From positions 15,565,807-15,629,806 of the forward strand of contig OU744453.1 in NCBI GenBank assembly GCA_916610825.1: DNA of 64,000 nucleotides. Reading direction: 5' to 3'. Positions within the stretch are counted from its first letter, which is position 1. Every line of letters starts with the position of its first letter. The notes under the pieces are model-generated. The model made no database searches. It had not been told where the DNA came from and saw only the letters and a list, made by a program, of their open reading frames with translations. Of this stretch, positions 23,921-50,209 are shown one piece after another. The stretch is from Haliclystus octoradiatus (taxonomy: Eukaryota; Cnidaria; Staurozoa; Stauromedusae; Haliclystidae). Both the position numbers and the translations under genes were made by a program.

Positions 23921-24714
23921 TATTTCCGGTTTTTACAGCTTGAAGCTGGAAATGGATATATTACTACTATATGTCTTAAAATTTTGTATAAAATCAAATC
24001 GCAAAACTTGATTTTTACTTTTATAGCTAGTTGAATAATTTCAGAATTCATTTTACTTTTTTCGTTGACATAGATATTCTTTCATTCTAAACGTAAAATG
24101 AACTATGTTGAATATAATGGCTTACAAATACAGAAAAATAGATATATGGAATGGTTACACTTTTTATATCAATATTACAGAAATTTATCGCTACGTTTCT
24201 TCCTATATCCTTTTCTCTTTCATGGTATTTATTCATCCTTGTTTATTTTCATATTATTCATCGCCCTTGATTATGAATTATAAGTTGGGCCCGGATTATA
24301 CTCCGTAGTTTCCATGAGCCGTGCCTGAAAAATTTGCAAAGCACGCGTCTGGCGCGGCGTATACCTCAAACAAATACAAACAAATACGGCAATTGAATCC
24401 AGCCACGAGTCAAGTACGGCGTATAACCTAGGCCTTTAGAGAGTTCATAACCTTTTAATAGTAATTGTTATCTAACGGGCAATATCACCCAATACACGAT
24501 CCATGCGAGATACCAATATTATTAATCTCTACTGTAACACCAGGCTCACTTCCATAAATCTCGACATATACCTATATATATAAAACAAAAAACAAAGAAT
24601 TTAATACAGATTGACCTCTATGTGTGGGGAAGACCAGGGTTGGATTTCTTATCGGTTCACAAATGTGTGTGTTTATATGTCTACGCCTTCTTAATAAAGA
24701 AGGTAGATATCAAT

Positions 24715-25200
24715 AATAATGATAACAGTAAAATGTAGTTTTTCTATAGCGCTATTGCACAAAAGAGAAATTCCAAAAGCGCTTTGCAAGGATTTTTTAA
24801 TATGATAAGAGTAAAACCAGCAAACATATATTAAACAAAAAGTGTAACTATTAGTTAAATGTCGTGGTTACATTATTTTGTCATTAATTACGCTCTTTTA
24901 ATGAGATAGGTCTTCAGATCACTTTTATATCCAGACAATAAAGTCAGCATTAGTAACTTCAAAGAACATGAGTAATTATGATCATGAGATGGCATTCCAA
25001 TACTTAGGCGCAGCATATGAAAACGCACTTTGTCCGTGTGATTTAATTAACAATTTGGAACTTTGAGCAGTTTTATTTCTTCTGATTGCAAATCTCTAGT
25101 AGAGATATACATGAGTACTAATTACTAACAATTATTTTGAACACGAAAGCACTGATCCATTTATGGCTTTGATCGTAGTAACCATGATTTTAAATTATAT
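24715..25200 (-). pseudogene. LINE-like 3' fragment
   Basis: On the minus strand a short frame reads AMPSHDHNY and later GYKSDLKTYLI, like the closing residues of L2-type LINE proteins. A GC hairpin region follows (AAAGCGCTTTT ... AATAGCGCTATAG) and then a CATTATTATT tail. This is the expected order for the 3' end of a LINE, but the coding part is decayed. Confidence 0.4.
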
Positions 25201-25247
25201 CCTTTCGGATAGAGGAAGCCTTTGAAATTCTTTGAGCAGTAATTTAA

Positions 25248-25447
25248 AGGAGCAAAAATGACCGGCAGGCGTTACGCACTTAGGATCATGTGCATGTATA
25301 TTTTTTATAACACAACGTTCATTGTTGACATGAATTTTATAACAAATTAGGCCTGTGTATAACACTAGTTTCAAAGCGAGACGGTTGAATTACGCTAAGC
25401 ATAAATTCAACTTGAGCTCGCAGCGGTCGCTGGTCAATTTTGCCCCT
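25248..25447. mobile_element. piggyBac-like MITE, copy 1
   Basis: This has imperfect inverted ends AGGAGCAAAAATGACC and GGTCAATTTTGCCCCT and is flanked on both sides by TTAA (25244-25247 and 25448-25451). A second copy at 62910-63107 has the same ends and also TTAA flanks. TTAA target duplication is characteristic of piggyBac-type transposons. 200 bp, non-coding. Confidence 0.75.
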
Positions 25448-25560
25448 TTAATGCTCATGCTTTCTCGAGTTCAAATCAAAGTTTATCCTGCTGAATATCA
25501 CGTTTTGGTTTATGTTAACATTCTCCGACATATTTGAATTGCTCAAGTCTTACTTATGTG

Positions 25561-25975
25561 TTATGCCGATCTTGATGGATTGAGAAGTGTGAAATGAAAA
25601 TGCGGTATAGAAAAATGAATGCGGGATTTGTGCCAGTCAACCAACATATTAGCGACTCCGCTATTTAGTTCAATTACTTGTGAGTGGTATACATATTTAG
25701 GCATTGACATAGACTTTGAATTCGATACGGTGGTCTGTACTTGCATCTACTATTTCAATGTTTGCATGTGAAAATTTAAATTGAAGTTGTATCCAAAATC
25801 GAGCTGATAAGCCAGACTCTTTTCTCAAGCTTTCTGTCCTGTCTTTCCGTAGCAACAGGCATGAAGACAACGCTTTAACGTAATAATTGACGTCACTATC
25901 CAGAAATTTCGCCTCGTTTCTTGTAATCAAACAACAAAATAATACAAGGACTGCTGACCATTTTACGTTCTTTAA
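25561..25975 (-). pseudogene. Frameshifted secreted-protein-like ORF (D)
   Basis: The minus strand here encodes a hydrophobic leader (WSAVLVLFCCLI) and then protein-like sequence (DSDVNYYVKALSSC, GLSARFWIQLQFKFSHANIE). It runs to a stop at 25697. An overlapping second frame continues with equally protein-like text (PKYVYHSQVIELNS, ANMLVDWHKSRIHF) to a stop at 25561. The nearest upstream ATG is out of frame by one base, in a run of T. This suggests one gene with two single-base lesions, real or from sequencing. It lies 110 bp beyond the stop of B2, same strand. Family not recognised. Confidence 0.35.
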
Positions 25976-26084
25976 AAAGACATTCTTATTTTTTTCTAAT
26001 TGTATAGAAATTGGTATAACAATTAAGGAATTACCCTAGCAAATTAATATCTCTAAATCTGTTACACTTACTGTGCAATTGATG

Positions 26085-34521
<8,437 letters not shown>

Positions 34522-34669
34522 ATCTTACAATAATTTAAACTGTATTAGCTGAAGACTATATATAATATGTCAACTAAAATACTTTGAAAGTCGTATAATA
34601 TACATCAGCAAACAAATAAAGAAAAATCTAATTAGAATGAGTAATAGCTCGCTCTCAATGAAAATATCA

Positions 34670-34900
34670 CCTTGCTAGCCTACCACCATTTGATTTATGG
34701 GCTGTCAAAAACTGCTTACTGCCCTGCCAAACATATACAATACCATTGAAAAAACAGAACACAATATTCCATTTTTTTATTCTATGGCATATATTATCGG
34801 GACCTTTGCAAAATACAAATCTATCGACATTCAGTCTGGAAACTATATGGATATCTATTATGTGTTTGAAATCCTTTTGTACATTAAAGGCATGCACCGC
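34670..34900 (-). other. Exon-like stretch X2 (family X)
   Basis: An 88-codon open stretch on the minus strand with QKDFKHIIDIH, RIKKWNIVF and IVYVWQGSK. FKHII(D/N)IH recurs at 49628-49760 on the same strand, and a KKWNI/SKWNI motif links it to 20633-20849. It is 150 bp upstream of the B2 start codon on the same strand. It may be part of an older gene, a gene fragment or a low-copy repeat. Confidence 0.3.
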
Positions 34901-35761
34901 AGTATATGCACAGAAATAAGGGTTTGACTTCAAGAATCATAGATCTGGGGACAAGCAGCACGTGCTGGCGTGCAGTACATTTAGACCAGCGTTAGACCTG
35001 CTATGGGATCATTGTTGAAGTTTAAGATTAATTGTTATATATTTCATAAGTTTTGATCGTCCCCCCGTAGTCTCGGTTTTATCATTTACAGAGTTTCAAT
35101 TCAAAAATGTACGAAAATGCGAGACAAAAAAACTTTCACCAAAAATGTAAATAAATAATATATGATCGTAGAGATTACATACAGACATCATGCAGTTTGT
35201 TAGTATATACATTTAATACTGATATACTCCTGATGCTACATCAATGAATGATTTGAATGAGTTTTTAGTTTGATCTTAACTATTTGGCTAAAGCAAAAGT
35301 CTATGTATACTATACAATCACTATGAATCTTGGATATAATGTATCACTATACAGTACTGAAAACCTACTGAAAACATACGGGAATGGGATTGAGTACTGA
35401 AACAATACTGAAACTGACCAGCGGCTTGAATTTACATTTTCTCATTCTATTGAAAAGCTACTGAAACTCACCTTAAAATTTGAATAAATTAATTTTTATT
35501 TTTATAAAACAACAATGACTATGAATTATTACTTAAAGGAAAATATGATTATTTCTATACATTTTTATTAAGTGATTGGTTATTTTGAAGTCAATGACTA
35601 AATTCGCATGTAAACATCTTTTCTATAATTGTTCTCTTGATAGTGACTAGCTTATTTAGTATTTAAAGTAAACTATAAAATCTTCACCAGCATTTGTTTT
35701 TATTATCATAGAATAAACGAGGCTCGTAAAATAGAAATGGCTACTATTAACATGGTAGGCT

Positions 35762-36276
35762 CATTCCATAACGGCCCTCAACTCCACGCAGACGCTCCGG
35801 TGAGGGCCTAATAAAATTCAGCTAGCAAAATGATGCGTTCAAAATGGCTCAGGCTGGAAAAATCTACATGGCCAATCACTGAGCGGTGTTTTATCACGTG
35901 GGCTTCGATCGTTTTACACTTTTTTGAGTTTTCGTTTCAAATTTCGATTTTCAATATTCTGGATTTTTGATATCTATTTTGATTTTGGAATACAAAAAGT
36001 TTGAATAAATTAATAAATGTTCCGTATTAAAGTTTGTTGTTTATTTTCAAAACCAAAATTTGAAACCATAAACGCAAAAAAGCTTCTTTTATTTTCTTGA
36101 AGTATAAGAACCAATCATCATTGAGTTTATGCCCGCCACGGAGTGTTCTGCTCTGTGATTGGCCAGGTCGATTTATTCTGCCTGAGCCAGTTTGAACCCA
36201 TCACTTTGTTAGCTGAATTTTATTAGGCCCTCACGACCGGAGCGTCTTGGTGGAGTTGAGGGCCGTTGTGGAATTA
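35762..36276. mobile_element. Foldback element with about 90-bp arms
   Basis: ATTCCATAACGGCCCTCAAC at the left and GTTGAGGGCCGTTGTGGAAT at the right are inverted copies. The pairing continues inward through GACGCTCCGG, GAGGGCCTAATAAAATTCAG and GGCTCAGGC. The interior is AT-rich and non-coding. The arms are much richer in GC than their surroundings. Confidence 0.7.
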
Positions 36277-36610
36277 GGCTACTAACATGGAGAGAAGCAA
36301 CGAATAAGAAAGAACTTCTGAGAAGAATTTGGTTTTCGCGAAAAGCAAAGCGTGAAAGAGCTTAGGTACTTTAGTCACTTTTTAGGTACTTAGACCTTTA
36401 TCTTGTGACTTCTTCAACATTTACCCTGAACTAATGCCAATCTATTAAAAGCAAAGTCATATATTTACAAGTTATATACTCTCGAGCAACATGCTGATCA
36501 GATCGATAACATAGTATACATTGAAGTAGATGTTTATGCTAATGTTGAGAGTCCAGCTAATAAATATGGAGAAAGACAACTATTAAATGCATGGTTATAT
36601 TGATATTAAG

Positions 36611-36790
36611 GGATTACATCACTCTTGTGAGTGGGTTATCGGAATTTAGATCCACGAGTTCACTAACAACAAACGAGAAATTCATATCGTAAATGAGGCC
36701 GTCGAGTTTACGATATGGATTTCGAGTTTGTTGTTAGAGAACGAGTGGGTCTAAATTACGATGGCCCACGAACAAAGAGTGATGTAATCA
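36611..36790. repeat. Hairpin MITE
   Basis: GGATTACATCACTCTT at the left is mirrored by AGAGTGATGTAATCA at the right. ACGAGTTC...AACAACAAAC and TTCATATCGTAAA pair with their complements near 36700-36745. Over 180 bp it folds into one imperfect hairpin. Confidence 0.65.
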
Positions 36791-38103
36791 TTTTAATAAT
36801 CATGTAACATTACCTTTGTCTGGAACATCAATTATCTCTCATCAATTTCACTACAACAATGATTTGTTTTGGCAAATTTATTGGGTCATCGATTTTTCAT
36901 TAAATGCAATTTGAATGAAATTGTTACGAATATCATTTAAAAATATAACGCGAAGAATTCAATATGTTTGCAATATTAGAAATATATAGTAAAAGTTACA
37001 TCTGAATATAGCAAATCCCAAGTTGTTACTATTTTTAATTTCCCAATTGAATTTTCAATTACAGAGTATACATATATTCAAGTTGATTTTACGAAAAAAT
37101 ATTCAATCTGTCGCAGCTATTCGCCATTTTCAAAACATGTGTTCTAGTTGATTGGACTTTTTATATAGCAAACACCGGAGCAAACACATTAATTTGTATG
37201 CCTGTTATATTTGTTTTTACGTATAACCAAACAACTAGAAGCATTTTTTATTGCGGAGGGAGACATTGAGATCCTGCTAAGAGCAATATTTTGGATGGGC
37301 GAATACAAATGCTGGCACTGGTTAAATTTTGGACCAAACATTTTATCATAGCTCAGCATGACATGTATTTCCTACATTATAAATATTGTAAGCTATCGCT
37401 GTGCGGAATTAGAAAGGATTTTAATAATGAGTATAGAAATAATATTGGCATTACAGTTATTTTCATATAAATGACGAATAAAGGCATTTGTATACATATC
37501 GGTGAGATCTATCACCGCGCACTAACACAGAAACAGTTAACTATACTCTCTCTCTTGGCATTGGGTACAAGAACCAACACCGTTGATAGTAAGTATAGTA
37601 AATACAATTTGATTATTTTAAGGATAATACTTTACTAGATACTAATTATTGCACCCCTTGGTTAGGTTTGCCTGTATATAAATAGACCATGATACGGTAT
37701 AATTTTCCAAGATTTTCCGTATATGCATCTTTGAAAACTTAGTCCATAACTATATCCAACAAGCCACAAATAAAATATATAGACAGATAATATATAAGCC
37801 AATTCCTAACTAAACAAAAAGTGTTGTTCGCAATCCATTTATTGTAAACTTGCATTTTGGCATTGCTGCAATGTCTTTGAATACACAGCATGATCTTTGC
37901 GTATGAGCTTTAGCATAAACTTTATCATTGTTTTTAAAAAGGGTTACTTTGAAAACGTATTATCAAATCTCTAGGGGGTATGTCTATACAATCCCAGCAT
38001 GGAGTATGACCAAAGGCGCAAAGGCAATTGAAAAAAACAAGTAAAACTTGGATAACATTCGCCTGATACAGTTTACGTGGAGCTTGCGGTCGTAGTAGCA
38101 AAA

Positions 38104-46064
<7,961 letters not shown>

Positions 46065-46420
46065 CGACAATAACAATCAGTCTCTATATCAAGAGAAGAA
46101 GATAACATTTTTTCTAGTCTGTTGCTACTTTGCAATAATATTGTCTATTCGGTGAAACATATCTTGCAAAAAGATTGTTGTAATTTTATGAACTATAACT
46201 GATTCTGTTTATTACGATGCAGTATTTTGATTGTGTGTTTATAGTATGCAGTGTAACTTTCGTGTAAAATTTAATATTTTATAAATTAATCGTCTCTTCC
46301 GTGAACCTCCTGCAAGATGACCGTAACTCCGAAATGACAATAATTCTGGGATATACTGCCACTTTTATGGTTTAATTCCAGATCAGGTAGCCTATGTCTA
46401 GCAGCTTTATTATCTCCTTC

Positions 46421-46853
46421 ATTATTGTAGTTAACTTAATAACGCAATAAACAACAATATGATTCTACCAACAACGCAAGGTGAAGAATGGACAACACCT
46501 TAATTTAATTCTATATATATGCCTGTAAACGAGGATTATTAAAACGAGGCTAGCCAATAATACAAGCTAAAGCAATATCAGTCTATCCTTATATAGTATG
46601 TAAGAAACATATGACTAATAAACTATATTTTACATTAGAGAGATGTAGTCAAATGTAAAATACAGTTTATTAGTCATATGTTTCTTACTTACCATATAAG
46701 GATAGACTGATATTGCTTTAGCTTGTATGATTGGCTAGCCTCGTTTACATGCATATTTATAGAATTAAATTAAGGTGTTGTCCATTCTTCACCTTGCGTT
46801 GTTGGTAGAATCATATTGTTGTTTATTGCGTTATTAAGTTAACTACAATTATA
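46421..46853. repeat. 430-bp near-perfect palindrome
   Basis: The left arm starts TTGTAGTTAACTTAATAACG and the right arm ends CGTTATTAAGTTAACTACAA. Matching continues through the whole length (GGTGAAGAATGGACAACACC and its complement, CATATGACTAATAAACT and its complement) to an 18-nt loop near 46640. The arms are about 205 bp with few mismatches. It lies 360 bp past the stop of gene C. Probably a foldback transposon, but no target duplication is clear. Confidence 0.85.
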
Positions 46854-47450
46854 ATTTCAGTGAATTGATAATTTCTTAATTATATGTTGATAAGTGAAAA
46901 GAAATAGACTCAATATTTTGCTAGACATGATTCTAGACTCATTCTAAAATCATGTTTAAGCATTGTTTAAAGATTGTTTATAATTTGGATAGATAATATT
47001 AGAGCTGTTCGATGTTAGCTTTCCCAAAACCGATCCGATCGATAAGTTTTCCTTAAATGCCCATCTAATGTAATTCCGATACCAGGAAAAATTTCAACTA
47101 TACTATGTGATATTGTGCAAAAACATTTTCCATTCTTCTTCTTCTTCAAACCATACTCGCAAACTTTTAATAATTTAAAAAACAAATAATGTATAAAATG
47201 TACCTATATGTAAATTTCATAAAACGTTAAATAAATAAATCACTGACTTTAAATGTTCTATTCCACAGCTCCTTAAATTTATATATAATATATAAATACT
47301 AAATTAACTGGGTAAATGTTACTTGTTTCTGAAATTTTCCTAAAACACACATTGCACTTGCTCTCTGCAATGAAAAACCTATTTTTTGTCGTATGAATTG
47401 ACGTGGTTGTTCGTCATTACTGTTTAGTTTTTCCGAGTATGTGATTCCAA

Positions 47451-47538
47451 TGAGTGATTAGCTCAGTTGGTAGAGCAACTGAACTTCACATTGGATCATA
47501 TCTGATCGACTGTGGTTTAAATCCCCCTGAGGTCAACT
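47451..47538 (+). repeat. tRNA-like sequence (pseudo-tRNA or SINE head)
   Basis: It contains a good box A (TAGCTCAGTTGGTAGAGCA) and a weakened box B (GGTTTAAATCC). The spacing is too long for a standard tRNA and no clean anticodon stem forms. Probably a retroposed tRNA relic. Confidence 0.4.
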
Positions 47539-47574
47539 AAGCCTCGACTTTATCTAAAAATATCAAATGAATAC

Positions 47575-48276
47575 CATCTTAAGATGGCGGCTGGAATGGT
47601 CCAGAGGGAATTGCATTGTAAGTAGCTGCGGCGCATCGTTGCACATTGACAATCAAGGCCTATTTGCCATGAAATCTGTTGAAATTGATCTGCAGTGTCG
47701 CGGTTGAGATCTGAGGAGCGTTTAGCATGATTGCTCTTAACAAAAAGAGCCACTCATATAGAAATAGAGATTTGGTACGGGTGCCTTCGGTAGGACGTCA
47801 CTATCCAAATTACTTCATTAAGTATATGAAGGTTCCAGCTCTGAATATCTCGAAGCTTTGCCTTGTTCAGTTGCTCAACTTTAGCAGTGGCAGCTCCAGC
47901 ACATTTAGATGTTTGATTAAAATGAGAAGCAGCAAAGGTGTCTGTCTGGGCAGGTAAAGTCCCACACAGCACATTTTCCATGGGACCAGGGGATCTGCAT
48001 GAGCCCATCAGGGCGTTTCAGATCGGATTGACATGAACCCTGTGGCTCAAGAATGGATGGTATTCCCGCCGATCGCATGGCACTTTTGATTATGTTGTTG
48101 ATAGCGCTGTGTCTCAGTAATCTACCAGCGCTGAATTTACACGATAAACCATGTGCACCTAAGGGGTCGACCGTGGCATCACATTTGCAGGTATGCTGTC
48201 CGACATTTTTTGATCCAAAACGTAGAGCTGTTTTCCAGTTAATGAAGATTGACCGATAATAATTGAAATATTGCAT
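47575..48276 (-). pseudogene. LINE C-terminal fragment with restriction-like endonuclease domain
   Basis: The minus strand encodes CKCDATVDPLGAHGLSC, SAGRLLRHSAINNIIKSA and then KRPDGLMQIPWSHGK with VWDFTCPD. This is the zinc-knuckle and PD-(D/E)XK endonuclease pattern at the C-terminus of some site-specific non-LTR retrotransposons. A frameshift near 47945 moves the reading to TFAASHFNQTSKCAG. A further shift leads to a decayed tail at 47753-47575. There is no reverse-transcriptase domain nearby, so it is a dead fragment. Confidence 0.6.
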
Positions 48277-48299
48277 ATATATAAACTATCATGATGGTA

Positions 48300-49300
48300 A
48301 TTTGCGATAAAAAAACACACAATAGAATTGCAAATTTTCGATTCAATCTTATATAGTCTCATTATAAACTAGCAAGTAATAAAAAGTAAAAAGCAAATAC
48401 AGTGAATATATTTAGAGTCATATACAATTTCATTGAGTTGCTGTTTCATGCAGTTTCTCAGTTCTTGAAAATAAATCAAATGGCTTGCAGGAGAAATATC
48501 CTAGCCAGTAAACAAACATGTTTAGAGTGTATAGAAATATTTTGCACAAATTAACAATTCAAAAACAATTTGCCTAATCTTTACTGAATTGATAATTGTG
48601 AAAACATAACATAACATAACTCCATTACATTATTATATCCCCGGGATACATCCCCCCATCCTTTTATGGCCAAATTTTGCAAATTAGATATAAGTATAAA
48701 AACTAAATTCCTAGCATAGAAAGAAAAGCTTTTGATAAACTACCAAAACCAAAAAATAAACAAAATCAACCGCTAAAATTTAAAATAATTAAACCATTCT
48801 CCCGGCCAAATGAAAATTAGCCACATTCTAAAAAGTTATCATAAATCCAATAATCTGCTCTTCTAATAGGCAATTAGTAAACATTTAGTCCGTAAATCGT
48901 TTTTCGCGCTCACGGCTTTTTACGAAATTCTTCAAATTATGGGTAAGAAACATTTCTTTCCTTTCAAGTTTTCCCAGTAAGTTTTCCATAATGAATAACA
49001 CAGATAAGAAAATAGAAAATATTGTGAAGAAAAGACTATGAAGAAAACGATGTTAATGTTAAGCATCCATTATTTTAATTTCAAGAAGAGAAATATAAAT
49101 TCCTCGATATCGATTTTTTCCTCGCAGCTTTTAGTTGATTCAAAAATTCATGGCAGGTGTACCCGGCAAGTGTACAGTTCTCGACTCAGCTTTTCTTCCT
49201 ATGTCGTCACGAAAATAGGAGAATTACATACTTGATCATGGATAGTAAGATCTACAAATGATTTGAAAAAACGTACCAAACAGTCATAAATCGGGGCTGG
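48300..49300. other. Featureless intergenic stretch
   Basis: AT-rich DNA with no credible ORF, inverted repeat or RNA gene. A short CATAA tandem run lies near 48605, and a phrase near 49290 (GGCTGGTTATGTTCTAAACC) is also found at 18315-18335. Confidence 0.35.
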
Positions 49301-49319
49301 TTATGTTCTAAACCAAATA

Positions 49320-49482
49320 CAATAGTTCATACCATACTTTCCGTGAACTATGCTCTGATAGCACCAGATAACGAGAATTACGAGCCGCCTTGACTAATTT
49401 TCGCCTTCTCGTTTTCTTCTTACGTGCCTCTCGTTGTGCCATTAGTCATCAGAGCATAGTTCACGGAAAGTATATTTGTTTA
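49320..49482. repeat. Hairpin MITE
   Basis: The left arm ACTTTCCGTGAACTATGCTC is mirrored by GAGCATAGTTCACGGAAAGT at the right. The loop holds ACGAGAATTACGAGCCG and CTTCTCGTTTTCTTCTTACG, which is related to 17486-17515. The entry phrase is shared with 18284-18395. Confidence 0.65.
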
Positions 49483-49627
49483 ATATACTATATATACAGA
49501 TGGTCAATATATGCAATTGCAGGTTCCTAGGTTTTTTAAATATAGAATTTGTCACTTGAATTTGAGTCTATTTGCACAGGATATGCCTTCTCCTGAGAAC
49601 AAATTTCTCCAACCAAGTTCTGTTTTG

Positions 49628-49760
49628 CTAAGTATTCCACATCTTGTTGGCACCGATCGTAATTATCTTAAAAGGGGATGCAAGAACTTGCATATCTGTC
49701 TGAGGCTCCATAAAATGAATATTTATTATATGTTTGAAATTATGAATTCACCGTTAAACA
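49628..49760 (-). pseudogene. Exon-like stretch X3 (family X), interrupted
   Basis: The minus strand reads NFKHIINIHFMEPQTDMQ ... KIITIGANKMWNT, then an in-frame TAG at 49630-49628. The FKHIINIH segment matches FKHIIDIH at 34670-34900, and GANKMWNT aligns with RIKKWNI. It is the most damaged of the three X sequences. Confidence 0.3.
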
Positions 49761-50209
49761 TACGCATTGTGCAATGACACACATTCAAAATAGCACAAAT
49801 ATTTCGCCCCATAAATATATGATGAATTATATCATAAATTCGAATTATAAATTGTATCCCATAGATAGATGTAGATTGTATTCATAATCAATATTTGGCG
49901 GGAAATACTTGTAGACGAGGTTATCACTAAATGCCTGAATGTCCCTCCATTTCTGATGGTAGCCTATTTCGTAGGCCTACGTTTGGTTGTTAAGTCGACT
50001 TCGTAAATATCATGCATATTGGATACTCTTGAAACTTTATATATATACTGAAGGCTTAAATATGCCTATATTTTTACATGAGGAAATTTTATGTTGCAGC
50101 TAATTTAATTTTTAATCAAAGATCCTCCTCCAAAGCAAAACGGAATCGAACACTCAGACAGCGCGCTCAAAAAGACCAAAATCAAATCATAACCACATTT
50201 ATTACCTCG

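Larger units (their letters stand above)
34934..38103. other. Shared 5' region of divergent genes B2 and C
   Basis: There are no coding signals in this 3.2-kb stretch between the B2 side and the start of C. It contains two foldback transposons (listed separately) and otherwise plain AT-rich DNA. Regulatory sites for both genes would be expected here, but I can point to none with confidence. Confidence 0.4.

Noticed and set aside
34697-34927. Plus-strand 76-codon ORF antisense to X2
   Set aside because: The minus-strand reading shows more conservative differences from the related stretches at 20.7 and 49.7 kb, so the plus-strand frame is probably a shadow.
47917-48276. Apparent 119-codon host gene rich in Cys and His
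   Set aside because: The RPDG...GK..VWDFTCPD pattern and the frameshifts downstream identify it as a decayed non-LTR retrotransposon fragment.
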